Assembly (NCBI GenBank): GCA_964035545.1
Contig: OZ037769.1
Coordinates: forward strand, 16,993,633 to 17,057,632
Length of the DNA: 64,000 bases
Reading direction: 5' to 3'
Source: Bugula neritina
Taxonomy: Eukaryota; Bryozoa; Gymnolaemata; Cheilostomatida; Bugulidae
Positions 27,701-41,300 of this stretch are shown here, piece after piece. The translations under genes were made by a program, and so were the position numbers. Under the pieces are notes generated by a model that ran no database searches, had not been told where the DNA came from, and saw only the letters and a list, made by a program, of their open reading frames with translations. Every line of letters begins with the position of its first letter. Within the stretch, counting starts at the first letter, position 1.

Positions 27701-29509
27701 AAGTATATTATCATTATTTTAGAACTTAGTCAGTAGCCTAAGATCTGGAAAAACTAGTTGGCCTGAGGTTGAGAGATCAGTCACACCCATCGAACTCACT
27801 AGAAAGCTGCTCAAGTCTCCTGTCTATGAAGATGAAGGGTTGGTATTGCCTGGGGACACGACTATTCAAGTAAACAGCATTGACCCGAGGAAGAACCTTG
27901 ACTTTACAGATAGACTGTGGTCCATCCTTATGGGTAAGGGTGATGCTCTCTCCCCTCTCTCTAACATGTGTTTGTAGCAGCAAACAGTGTGATAATGATC
28001 TCTTCATCATGTTGCAGGCTGCCAGTCATACAGTGAGCTGCTAGAGGTCATGGAGTGCGTAGTCAACTCTGTATCGTCTCGGAGTTGTCAACCCCTCATG
28101 GTAAATATAAGCAGCTCTTCATTTCCTGTTATTGAAAGATTCTATCAAGTTCGCAAAACCACATCACTAATTCAACCTGTAAGATTTCGTTATATCTAAT
28201 ATTATATTTTGTAACACTTTCTACTGCCAACTACTCATGGGTTTCAGGTGTCCCAAGGCAACACCAATCCTTTAGCCAAGTGGATATATTCGCAGCAGGC
28301 GGGGCACTCAGAGCCCTCCTCAAACCATCTGGACTTTGGAAGTCTTCAGGCTTTGATATACTTCATTGAGGTTGGACTGGAAAAACTGACAAAGGACTAC
28401 GTGCACACTTACCTGGGTAACATTTAACTTACCTGAGTAATATGTACTACTACTGGTAATCTTCAAGGTGAATAGATATGTTTTATTTACAAGTTGTCTT
28501 CTCTATTTCTCATGTACAGGAAGTTTCGGTGGTCTCGTCACGCCAGACAAGTTGGAGTGTTTCACCAAACAGACCGTCTCTGTGCAGGAGAGACTGAATA
28601 ACCTGTACAAGCTACACACAGGTAAGTGTTAAATATCTACAGGTAAGTGTTGTGTATCCACAGGTAAGTGTGTCTACAGGTAAGTGTTGCGAGTCTACAG
28701 GTAAGTGTGTCTACAGGTAAGTGTGTCTACAGGTAAGTGTCTGATGAATTGTTGCAGTGTTGGAGTTGTCTGCCCTCCTCCACAGTTTCCTCAGACTCCC
28801 TCTGACAGCGGTGAGATCCGCCACGTCTGCTGCCCTGCAACATCTCTCAACTCACACTACGCTGCCTCAGGATGGACTCCAACTCTCCACGTCTATAGCA
28901 AACCTGTCGGACATCATCCACACGTATGTTAGCTCTTCTCTCATTGGCTACTGCGTGTAACGTGCGTTTTTATTTGCGGAAATGTTTGCTCACTGGTAAA
29001 CCCTTGCTTGTAGTCAATCTCCGGAAACTTGGGAGGCTGTGATTGGTGGAGAGGAAGGTCCCAGTCAGATCTTTGTTAAGATAAGCAAGTGTGAACCTGA
29101 ACACGGCGTAGTGCTGCCCCCTAGTGGTGAGTCTCACACAGTATCTTTGTTATGTGTCATTGTCTGGAGTCACAGATCCTGTGCCCTTAGACCTTGTAGG
29201 ATAAATATGTTTTGTTGTGCACAGAACATATTGACTAGTTGAACAGCACAGAGAGAGTGCAATCAGTATATTCATTAAGTATTTAACTGAAAGCTCTTTA
29301 TAGCTTGTTCTCTGAAAGCTTAGCATAGTAACAATACTATAAGTAATTCACACTCAACACACCTGAACAAGAGATGACAACTCTGAGATGTGAATTAGCA
29401 ATGCTTCATGTTATTCTACTCCCCGTTTATTATTTCAGCTGACACAGAAGACGTCTGCTACTACACTACCCTAAAACTGGAGCACCTTGATGACTGTCTC
29501 TTCACCTGA
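24760..29509 (+). CDS. ZWILCH: Zwilch kinetochore protein (RZZ complex)
   Basis: Fourteen exons: 24760-24794, 25322-25469, 25571-25755, 25950-26104, 26573-26655, 26700-26874, 26963-27099, 27723-27933, 28018-28100, 28248-28416, 28520-28621, 28758-28923, 29014-29126, 29439-29509; 610 residues (human 591). Zwilch joins ROD and ZW10 in the RZZ complex, which builds the kinetochore corona, recruits Spindly-dynein and MAD1-MAD2 and sustains the spindle checkpoint. Segments matching the family include NGVDSLLQTPPPDTVASLKLKV followed by YEELEYLK, DPRKNLDFTDRLWSIL, SYSELLEV, FIEVGLEKLTKDYVHTYLG, and LYKLHTVLEL. Overall similarity to vertebrate Zwilch is moderate, as usual for this fast-evolving protein, but order and spacing are kept. 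Introns 4, 7 and 11 carry arrays; intron 1 contains tRNA-Ile. It converges on CFAP44, with stops ~510 bp apart. Confidence 0.88.
25119..25192 (+). tRNA. tRNA-Ile (anticodon AAT)
   Basis: A 74-base cloverleaf: acceptor stem GGCCGGT/ACTGGCC, D arm GCTCAGTTGGTTAGAGC, anticodon loop CTAATAA flanked by TCGTG/CGCGA (one G-U-type pair), T arm GCGGGTTCGAGCCCCGT, discriminator A. A T-run (TTTTTT) follows as RNA polymerase III terminator. It lies in ZWILCH intron 1, same strand as its host. No tRNA intron. Confidence 0.96.
26094..26332 (+). repeat. 38-bp tandem array duplicating the ZWILCH exon 4 donor
   Basis: Six copies. The exon ends CACTATCAGG and the intron opens GTGAGTGACTGAGGG; each unit repeats CACTATCAG(G/A)GTGAGTGACT. 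Confidence 0.93.
27107..27660 (+). repeat. 20-bp pyrimidine-rich minisatellite in ZWILCH intron 7
   Basis: About 28 copies of CACTCCTTGCCTTCTGTATC with T/C and C/G variants. On the transcribed strand it is a long chain of polypyrimidine tracts. Frames of 100-200 codons on both strands (IHSLPSVSTPCLLYPLLAF; EWIQKARSGYRRQGVDTEGK) are repeat artefacts. Confidence 0.95.
28621..28740 (+). repeat. 16/21-bp array of consensus splice junctions in ZWILCH intron 11
   Basis: Seven copies of CAG/GTAAGTGT (GT at 28622, 28643, 28664, 28680, 28701, 28717, 28733), the first being the genuine exon 11 donor. Units alternate between 21 and 16 bp; each starts GTAAGTG and ends TCTACAG or TCCACAG. Confidence 0.95.
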
Positions 29510-30017
29510 TTGGTCAGCAGTTAGCCAATCACAAATATTTACATTCATTTAGTATACAGTTCCTTAGTCTTACTTGATAATGGCTTATTTACTCTGTACT
29601 CTGCTATTGGCCAGCAAAGGACCGACTGGTCTTTTCTTTTCTCAACATTAAATGTCACAGCTTAATTCTACTTTAAAATTTAGAGTTACACTTAGAGTAG
29701 AATGTTGTACAGCTTCACTGTAAATTTTAAGTGAATACAAGTGATGTAAAGAATAAGGCAACTCTCAGCTCCATGTTAGCAGTGAATGAAAATTAGCTAC
29801 TCAAAATGTCAAGTTATTTTATTATATTTTTGTACACAAAATACAGTAATTATATAAATTATTTAATAGAATATAACAATTGTGTCATACAATTATAACA
29901 TGGTGATACATATTTTGTAACACACCTCGGACGGAATGAGAAGAGTTTATAAAAATGATTGGCTAAAATCAGTTTGAGTCATAAAGATGGCGGCTTCCTG
30001 TTACCAGCGGACAGTAA
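29510..30017. other. Convergent intergenic region ZWILCH/CFAP44
   Basis: AT-rich DNA with the 3' untranslated ends of two convergent genes; no other feature recognised. Confidence 0.5.
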
Positions 30018-32211
30018 TCACTGAATTCGTGAGAGCGGATGAGGTTCAGACGGTATCGGTGGTTGAGCGGGCGGCAGAATATGACCTCCTTTATGCGAGA
30101 GCATGACAATTTCTTCTTTGAGCGCATCCACTTCCTGTGCCTGCAGCTGTACGAGTTGAATCAGTCTCTGTCGCTCGTGAACGTCTGCTTTTCTCACGCC
30201 ACTGAACTCTCCACCCTGATAACATAACAGTTGATATCCAGTAACCCTTGAGGGAGTAATTAACTAGTAGATACAGTACAAGTAGATGCAGTCAGATCAT
30301 GAAATTCTACCACAATAAAAATATATAAATTGAAATTTATGTGTCAAGAGCAATTTGTTTGAAAAAAAAAATAAAACAAGGCAGAGCTTACAACTGTTGA
30401 AATGGTAACTTGTCGGAATTTTAAACTTGTTACGATTTAATAGGAAGAATTCTGATTTTAAAAGCTCCACAACTTTTTTCAGCTTTGATAGTTTAGATAC
30501 TAGTTTTATATGGTCACTATTAAACTAGTTCATAGATCTATAAACATAGCTTGAGAACTTACCAGGCTCTTCTGTTTACTGTCGAGTTGGAGCTGTAAGT
30601 CCCTTTTTTCTGTCTGCATCATATTAAGAGTTTCTATTCTATTTGTATTCTCTTTTATCAGCTCAGTGATTTTATCTTTCTTCTTCCTAATTTTCTCCTA
30701 GAAATTCAAACAAATTGTCCAATCCTAATGAGCTATTCTGTCCAAATCCAGTGAAATTATTGTACCATGTTAGGTTTACTGTGATTGGCCAACTTTATTT
30801 TAAATATAAATACTAAATCATATAACAATTCTAATAGGTTTTTCAGGCCACATATGGAAACCTATGGTTATGCATTCTGTAGTGAATAAAACTGAATATG
30901 ATAACATCAATGATAGTGTACACATACCTCCCACTTCTTCAGCTCATCTGAACACCTAATCTCTGTGTTTCTAAGCTTCTCTTTGAGTTCTTCTACTTGA
31001 CGATTCACGGTGACCTGTTCTAATTCTTCGAGGTCAACTATTCTGCCAAACTTGAGGATCATTTCTTGATTACATATAGAGTCTAACTCCATAATTTTAC
31101 TGTCAAACAGCTTCCTGTCTCGTATCAGCTGAACGTGCTTCTTCTTGTTATCTCTGAAAGCAAAGAGTAATATTAAACTGGTTTCTCACAGACATTCTGT
31201 TCAAAGAAGTCATGCATGAGCAACACATTTATCACAATGACGAGTACATTATATAAATTGATAACATGATAATTAGTTACAAGAAATATCACTGCGAGAG
31301 TCAAGAACTTGCAGACTATGAGACAGTTTAGAGAACGAAAAGGAGAAAAATAAAGACATACTTCTGCTGTTTCCTCTGCACAGCTTTCTCGTGTTCCAAT
31401 TCTTTAATTCGGTGCGACAGTCGGACAAGATCCGGGGAGTTAAACACCAGACAGTGTTGAAGGTCGTTGGGCAAATGACCGTTCTCATTGTATAGTATTT
31501 GATGCAGTCTCAAGGTCACCACGATGTCAAACTCATTCAACTTCTGCTGCTTCTCTAGCTACAAGGCATGCAAGAAAAGACTTTGTAACATAACCACTTT
31601 TTTAGATCATCAGAATAATAGTTGTGCTATTAAGTTGAGGTCTTTTCGAGCATATCTTGAAATGTATTAATGTTTTTTAAAACAGACACAGGAGTGTCGT
31701 TACTTGGGTACATTAGCAAGGGGAAACAGTTATTTACCTGGAAGGCCTCCAAGTCGCTCTCCGCAGACTTCAGACCGGCTAATATAACTTTAGTCTTCTT
31801 TGTGATATTCTCAGAGTCTTTGATCAGCTGGTCTCTGTTTTTCTTCTCTTCTGCTAAGACCTAAGAGTAAACCATGTCAAGGTCAAAGGTTAAACCCATA
31901 CATCACAGTTGCACTATAACATACACATTCTCCCATAAAATAGTAGTAGTAGTAGTAGTAGTAGCCCTAGTAGAATTCATTATATAAGCTTACTTCTTCT
32001 ATGTCGAGTCTCTTTTCTCTAAGTTGGGTTGTGTTGTTATATAAATTTTGATCACAGCCAGGAGGGCAAATGTCAAGGTCATAACCTCCGCCCTCTGACC
32101 CAGATTCATCGTCAGATTCTGACCAATCTTCATCATCCGAAGATTCATCTTCACTCTCATCATCAGAGTCTGTAAACAATAGTTTAGTGTTAGTAGTAGT
32201 GTTAGTAGTGT

Positions 32212-32258
<47 letters not shown>

Positions 32259-32316
32259 ATAGTAATAGTAGTAGTAGCAGGAGTAGTAGTAGTATTAGTG
32301 GTAGTGGTAGTAGTAA

Positions 32317-32367
<51 letters not shown>

Positions 32368-35300
32368 TAGTAGTAGTGGTAGTGGTAGTAGTAGTACTAG
32401 TAGTAGTAGTAAATAAGCTAGTAGTAGCGCTAGCGATTGTGTTAATAGTAGTAATATCACTAGAAACTAGAGGTAGTAATTATAATAAACTATGTATGTA
32501 GTTACCTCCTCCTTTATTCTCCTTCTTAGAACGTTTAATCTTCTTCTTGAACACTTTAGTGAGATAATCAGCAAACTTGTTGTTATCTCCCAGTGACTGT
32601 ACAAACAGAGCGTGCAGTGCTTTCTCCTTCTCCTGTAACCTCTCAATGTCCTTCTTCTTGGCTTCTATCTTAGCTGTCACATCCAGAGTCTGAAAGCAAT
32701 ATAGTTCATCACTAGAGTCACTCACACTGATTGTTGTTGAGTGACTCATGTTGACTACTTACTGACACTCACTGGCACTAACACTGAGTTACTCACACTT
32801 GCTGGTAATAACGCTGAGTGACTCATACTGTTGACTACCAACTCACACTCATTGTCTCACTGAGTGAGTCATGTTGACTACCAACTCACACTCATTGTCA
32901 CCAAGTGACTCACACTCATTGTCACCAAGTGACTCACACTCATTGTCACCAAGTGACTCACACTCATTGTCACCAAGTGACTCACACTCATTGTCACTGA
33001 GTGACTCACACTCATTGTCACCGAGTGACTCACACTCATTGTCACTGAGTGACTCACACTCATTGTCACTGAGTGACTCACACTCATTGTCTCACTGAGT
33101 GACATCATACCTTCGTCTGCTGGTCTATCTTCTCCTGCTGTTTGACCGCCAGTTTATTTCCCAGCAGGTTCTCGTGTTTCTCGTATTCCTTGAGCAGGAG
33201 GAACTCTTCAAACAGCGTGATGTACCGCAGGTCGGCATTCTTCAAGTCAACGTCTAACTTCAGCTTCTCGTAGTAAAGACATCTTAGGTCAGCATCAAAC
33301 ACACTCAGCATCTCCTCTATCTTACTCAGTAGTCGGTCTTGTTGATACACCAACCTTCAACACAATCATAATCATACTCAACATTTCCAAATTGATTCAA
33401 TAATCTTTTAGATATTCGCTATTCAACATGTCATGTAAAATCAGCAGTAAATTTCAATTCTCAGAATTGCTTTAAAATTTGAATTATATAGGCATATAAC
33501 ATATGTATTACAAGTTTTTAATTATTGGGTAATTCAACAGTACGTATCCTTCTGTTGTGATTTACTTGACAAAATTGAATAAATCTAGCTGTGAGCTCAT
33601 TTCAGAAAGACTCAGAAATATTCAAGTGAAAGTATATAAAGTCTGCTTCACCCTAACCTTATTTCCTGAGCCATCTTCATCTGAATTTCTAGAGGGCTGG
33701 GTATATTAGCTCTCGCATCAAGTAGAGTATCAAGGCTATCATCAGCTGTAATTGTGGAGTCTCTCTCAGCTGATTTGTGGGCGTCCTTCTGCATTAACGT
33801 ATAACTTCAGTTGTCAACATTCTCACAACTAAACTCGTTATTACTATAGCATCAGATAGTTTAAATACAAAACATACAGCACAGCATGCAGCGTAACAGT
33901 AGAATAAACAGCAAGTTAACAGAACCAAAACAAATTATTTTGCTTTAATAATTCAAAATAAAATACAAATAAAATGACAAGCAAGCGGATATAAAGCAGC
34001 AGCAGCGTTACAATACTGACAGCATGTGCGGGTATAGTAGGAAGTGTGACGAGGTTGACTCTAGAGGTGGCTGCGCTGTTGAAAGCAGTCGTATAGGCAC
34101 TGCTTATCCTAGACACGCCTCTCGAATACCTCACTGTCTATTTGAATTATCCAATAAGTGAAAGACTGATTATTTTGTCCCATAAATGCTAATTGGTACC
34201 TTCTAACAGGATGGTGCAAGCATGCACAACTCCACACAATGAATACATATGATGGAGATTTATAATAAAAACTAACAAAAGAGATTGCTGTAGTACAGCT
34301 ACTGTTTGACATTTATATCAAATAATACTCAGTGTAGTTTTTAAGAGTTGACAATTCATTAGCATCAGAATAAAGTTTTGAGTTTTGTGGACTCAAAATT
34401 GTTGACTTCAATTTAAACAAAGATCAGAGGGTGGAATATATAAAATAATATAATACGGGTATTTAATACAATATAGTATAATATGATATAACTTAGTATA
34501 GTGTAATATAGTATAATATAATAAAACACAATCTAATATAATATAATATAGTATAATATAACCTAATATAGTATAATATAATATAACATCAACAGCAATA
34601 CTAACTTTAATGGATACTTTCTTGTCCTTCTCAGTGCCACCGCCACCACCAAATCCTCCGAATGCACCCTGATTGCCACCAGTTTTAGCCAGTATTGCTT
34701 GCCGTTCCATCTCGGTTTTGAATTCTAGCAGAGACTCTTTGGTGTACTCCATCTTCCTGCAAAGTGATTGTAATAAATGTCAAGGTTTTTTATTTCCACT
34801 CCTTAACTTTCACACAGCAAACAAATACCCAAGTATATAGCTTAGGCCATTAAAATGTATATTATAATGGCTTATGCTAAATTAATTTTTTATTTATTAA
34901 ATTTATTCATAACTGCTCTACAAAGAGCAATGCTGATGAAATATCCTGCGTACCTTTCAGGAAGTTCCTCTGGATGCATTATGGGTACTGGCGGTATAGC
35001 CTTACACTTCTCCTCTCCTAGTTGAGCTTTGATATCGTTGAGCTCACCCACGTATTGAGTAATCTGCTCAATGATGCCCATTTTTCTATCTCTTAGAGAC
35101 AAGACTCTCTTGTTGAAGCCGTACTTCACTTCATGGATCTACGGCATAGGCTCTCATTGCAAAGAGGCAACAAAACACGCAGCATTGGCTCTAGAAATGG
35201 TCTTTATGAAACTATTTCCTAAGTAAGTCATGTGATCACACGCAGACGTAAAACTGATTCTTCGTCGCAGAAATAACAGACAGGATTTAATAATTCAATG

Positions 35301-38300
35301 TCTGCCATTTTATAAAACTGCTCCAACACTCAACCAATTCTCCTAAACACATCTATAAAGTTGCAATATCCACTTTAAGCTGAAACTCACTATTTCTTTG
35401 AGCACGAGTAACTTCATGATTGCCTTTTCCACGTTCATCCTCAGATGGTCTGGCACTACGTAGTCGTCTGCTGTCTTTAGCTTATAGTCACCCATGTTAC
35501 TCTGCGCCTCCGCAATGGCCGCCACATCTTCCGGGTCTTCGTAGTTATCGTCTGCACAACAACAGATGCAGAATTTCATTAGATTCTACAGATTGATGGA
35601 GTATATCTACCTGAATATCCCAGGAAACTGGGTTTATTATGCAATACTTTGTATGTGATTTGAGATTAGTAGCATGATTATAAATCCTTCACTGGTCTGG
35701 TATATCACTATAGACTGATTACCTGTCCCTCACCTGGTCGGGTATATCACTATAGACTGATTACCTGTCCCTCACCTGGTCGGGTATATCACTATAGACT
35801 GATTACCAGTCTCTCACCTGGTCGGGTATATCACTATAGACTGACTACCAGTCCCTCACCTGGTCTGGAATTGAACAAGTTGTCCCACTCTGCTTTACGT
35901 TCTGCCCTCTTTCTCTTTTTCTCTTCGACCTTCTGCAAAGCCTTCTGAATTCTCTGTCCCATCGCTCCTTTTAGATTAGTCTGAGCCTTTGTTGTCAATT
36001 CATCTCCTGCTCCTTCTCCCCCAGCCGAGTCTTTTCTCGTGGCTACGAAATAACAGGAAACGTTTAGTAAGGAGAATAGAATATGTGGACAAGGAAAGAT
36101 AACTACAGTACATCTTGGTGTTCTTTGTACGCTATATGACTAACATAATATGCCTAACAGTCATACAACTGGAATAGAATGCAAATGCACCATTTGTTAT
36201 TGAGTTATTGAAAGGAGATTGAGAAGGGATATCATGTGAAAACAGCAGAGTACCATACATGGTTATATCTACCCTACACTAGTCTAGTATAAGAAACTTT
36301 TGAAAGAATTATTCTACTAGTTCAGTTCTGTTTACTAAGTAGCTGAGAAACTTATAATTGAGAGTAAGGAAGGATTTGTGGAGGTCAAAGGGTAGTGCGA
36401 TATTAAGGAGACATCATAGTGTAACAGAAGAATCAAATTAAATAACATTTCAACGATCTTTTGGTAAAACACTAAAATGGCAGTTTAGCTATAAGTTTCA
36501 TTCCAAAGTTCATAAAAGACAAGTTCAACTAAAAGTAGAAATTCTGCCATTTTAATGCATTTTCAAGAGTAACGAGTGAACTGAAAGATGAAAGCAACAA
36601 ACCCTCAGTGTCGGTATCTTCGGCTGCAGCAAAACATTTCAAACTTTAGAAAAGTGATTCACAAGTTTAACCAAAATGCTAAGAGATTAAGTGGAACTGA
36701 GAAAGCTGTGTGCGCTCAAAGTTTACAAACTTATAATGAACACCTCAACTCCTAATTTCAAATACATTGTAAGGTTATCAAGTTGAACCAGCGTTGAATC
36801 AAACGGGAAACATACAGGAAACACCTTTGATCGCTCACCATTTATTAGACTGGGATCTCTACTCAGGTCAGACCTGGCTTTAGACATCGCTGTCTCTCTC
36901 CGCTGTTCCAATTCAGCCTTGAGTACGTAGAAGTCATCAGAGAGAATGGCAGCTCGGTATGTGGCCACTTCGTACGGAGTACTGAAGGACTTTACTACTA
37001 TTCTCTCACATTCTATCATAGCCTTGAACCTGGTTGAGTTACAAGTAATACTCAGTAGTACGTCTCTACATGCAACCTATCTATGTGATATGATGTCATT
37101 AGAAAGTAAACAACCAATCATTTACAAGAAAGCTTCTTCTATAGCTAACAGTAGAGTGTTTTAACAGTTAGCAAAATGATAGATGTGAGTTGAGTGAATA
37201 GAGTCAATATGAATATAATGTACAAGACAAAAAATTTATATTTAAACTCAGTCTAAAACAGTATAAAAAATGTAGAAGCATTTTAAAAACTAAATTCACC
37301 AAATTTAAACAGATTTATTGTTGTGTTGTTGACTTTAAAGTAAAATTGCTTTGTTTATAAGTAAACAGAATCAAAGTAAAAAAATGCAATATTCAGAAAG
37401 TCCAACTAGGTTTAAATAAACTAGTAGGTAAAAAAATAAGAACAGTAAAGTTCTCTCCTAGCCTCAGCACCTACTAAATTACCTCATCTTTAACTTATCC
37501 AGCGCAATCTGCTGTTTCTCAGACTCCCAGGCTAACTCTTTCTGCACCGTGTCTATTTTATCTTGAGTTTGTCTTGCCAGTTCCTTTTTAATCTCAGGGT
37601 CCATTTCAAACTCCTAAATACAAATTTGTTTATGACAAAGTATCTGAAAATATGCTGTGTATTTTGTTGGTAATACTACTACCGTAAATCCTCTATTTAC
37701 TGCTAATAATACTACTACCGTAAATCCTCTATTTACTGCTAATAATACTACTACTGTAAATCCTCTATTTACAGCTGGTGACACTACTACTGTATATCCT
37801 CTATTTACTGCTGGTAATACTACTACTGTATATCCTCTATTTACTGCTGATAATACTACTACTGTAAATCCTCTATTTACTGCTGGTAATACTACTACTG
37901 TGTATCATGTAAAATACTCACCACAGCATTTAGTCTCAAGTGAGTTGGTAATTCATGATTTTTCTCTAGAAGTTTCTTAAACTGTCGTCTGAGCTGAGTA
38001 ATGATACGCCTCACTTCCTGTTTCCTCTCTTCTGCTTCTCTCATCATCTTATCATGCTCCGCCTTCTGCTTTGCATCTTCAATGCTAAACACAAGGGAGA
38101 CGATAACTGAATACCAGACAACAAGAAGGGGACAAATCCTGAGTAATGATGCAAGGGAGATAATCCTTTATTACTATACACTTTTGTGATTACTTCAGTA
38201 AACTCTTTACACTTATATATTTTACAAGAAAATCATTTTCACAATTTCTAGTCAAGCATTTTAGTACTTGAAATATCTCTGCTTTTCACAAGCATTAATT

Positions 38301-41300
38301 ATTAACATAGTGTTGTTATTCTGGCTTTACCTGTAAGCCTTCGGATCTTCAATGTCGTCAGGTAGCTTCTGATCCTCGGCTAACTTGAGAGCGGAGGGTA
38401 TCTTCGCCTTCACCACCTCAGCATCCACTTCTTTCTGGGACATGTAGTTGTACACAAAGAAGTTGCCATCCTGACCTGCGAATATACAACTCATTGTAAG
38501 CTGGGCTCTCTTATCAGGTGGAGATAAATGCTAAAAGTGGCTCCATGAAGGCAAAAAATGAGCTAAACCACAAAAAGTTTAAATAAAGCTGACAGAAATA
38601 TTTTAATCAATTTGATGAGTCAGAATATGAACAGAAGAAAAGCAGACGTCAGTAAAACACGCAGACGTACGCTCAGCGAGAACTACAACTAGACGTACCA
38701 ACAGTGATGATGTAGCTGCCGTCGTAACTTATGTTTATAGAAGTGATGCTGCCATTCTGATTGTCGTGCATGGCGAGCTGCCAGTATGAACTTGTGTCAA
38801 CAAGGTCGGAGCCTGTGATTGGATGAGCTCTGATAACACCCGTCTGAGAGCCAATCAAAACTTGCTGATGTGTGTCGCTACAGAAAATGTTAGTTATTGA
38901 GCCTATCATATACCTACATGCATGTATCTGTGCAATTTATGAGACTGGAATGAATTTGAGACGTTTTAGTATCCAATCTCGAAACATGGCATAACACAAC
39001 TAATAAAATACTAAATTAAAGTTGGGATTATTTCATGCATAAGCTTATTAGCAAAAAGCAACCAGTTAATGCTTAGACCAACCATTTTTTATTCAATTAA
39101 AAAATTTGAAAAGTAAAAATGAAGTCAATCATAGATTTAGTATAACTTTTGTTAGTTTAATTAAAGTCAATGTTTAATGTTAACCAATTAGAAATGTAGG
39201 TACCTAAACTTCATAGTGCTGATTGGTGTTTCTGGAAGACCCTCTACAGGGATGGATCTGATTGGCTGATATCTGTCTTCTGCAGGAATCTTCTGCAGTT
39301 CAGCCTCTTCCTTGAACTGACACTGATACAGATATCCGGCATCAAAGTCATCCATAGACAGCCAGAATGTACCTAATATATACAGTACTATGTACCTAAT
39401 ATATACAGTACTATGTACCTAATATATACAGTAGAATGTACCTAATATATACAGTACAATGTACCTAATAGATACAGTACAATGTACCTAATATATACAG
39501 TAGAATGTACCTAATATATACAGTAGAATGTACCTAATATATACAGTACAATGTACCTAATAGATACAGTACAATGTACCTAATATATACAGTAGAATGT
39601 ACCTAATATATACAGTACAATGTACCTAATATATACAGTACAATGTACCTAATATATACAGTACAATGTACCTAATATATACAGTACAATGTACCTAATA
39701 TATACAGTAGAATGTACCTAATATATACAGTACAATGTATATAATGCTATTTATAACACAATGTGCTTAATATATGAAAATTAGATATACAGTACAACAT
39801 ATAAATTTATTATATATAATATAATGTATAAATAATACAATATTATATAATATATGATGTACCTAATACATAAATATAACATATAATAATACAATATATA
39901 CAAATTATATATAATACAGCGTATACCACAGAAGTCACTAGTTAGAATGTACTTAGTATGTAAATAGGAAATATCATGTAAAAAAATTTAGTAAAGTTTC
40001 TTATTCAACAAAAACTAATGAAAACAAAAAACTAATATAAATCTAGTGCTGTTAGTATTCTTTGTCTATCCACACCAGAGAGTCTGTCTGTGCGTGAATA
40101 GAGAGATTGTACCTATACAAGTATGACCTATACAAGTATGACCTATACAAGTATTACCTATACAAGTATTACCTATACAAGTATGACCTATACAAGTATT
40201 TCCTATACAAGTATTACCTATACAAGTAATACCTATACAAGTATTACCTGGAGAATGTAACAGACAGAGTAACTGACATACCTGGCTCGTCTTTAGAGTA
40301 ATATCCGTACAAGATGGCCGACGGTGTGGTCGGAATGTACGGCTTCCATTCTTCTTCCTCGTCCTTCTTTTCTTCCTCTGAAACCACAAGAGCAAAACAT
40401 GCAATAGCCTGAGAGAAATAGAGTAAAACTATCATGGGAAGGGGGGCTACTGCTATACTAACATACCCTCCTCCTCGTCATCTGACTCAGACGCAAGACC
40501 TCGCTCTATCCTCAACCTCCTTTCTTCCTCCTTCTTCTTCTTAGCTGCTTCTTCGTCCAATCTCTTCCTTTCCAACTCTTCCTCGTGTCTCAACTCTGAC
40601 CTTCAAAGGTCATTCGAGACGCTTACAATACCATGTATGCATATATCATGTCACACAGTTTCTTTACATAGACAAACAGTGGAAGTGGGTGTGGCTACTT
40701 AGCCTTAGAGCCAACACTTACTTTATACTCTTGAACTGGTGGGTCCGTATACCCAGACCTTCTATCTGATAAGACCTCGAGGTGTCGAATGTGCCTGGCT
40801 CAGGGCAGTCTATTTCCTGACAGAAGCCATTGGAGCAGCACACAAGTAGAGTTGTCTTTTCCTGCAACACATTGTTCTGGAATATTCCATCACATATAAA
40901 CTTGGGTTCTTCTGATGTCAAGTTTAAGCAGTACAAACTGTTTAACTGAAAGTTCAGAGTTACCATTGTATTATGTAATAAGCTTGAGATCCACACACAC
41001 GCACAGCTACTAGGAGTTGTATTCTCAAATTTACACAGTAACTGGGAGTTTTATTTTCAAACTTACATAGCTACTGGGAGACCAAGAAATGTGTGTGACT
41101 GGACCAGCTACAGGGACAAATCCTATTGGATGATATTCCTTCTTCGACACATTGAAGAAGAAAACAGTTCCGTCTTCACTTCCTGTAGCCAGTGTCTCGC
41201 CAGTGGAATCGTAGGCTAAACTAGTTACGGCCTTGACATGCGGCTTGAATACCTGTAGAATAGCAGATGTAATAGTATAGTTGCTAGTAGCTAGTTGCTA

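Noticed and set aside
27044-27722. Frames of 100-205 codons on both strands
   Set aside because: Generated by the 20-bp array in ZWILCH intron 7; the true coding part ends at 27099.
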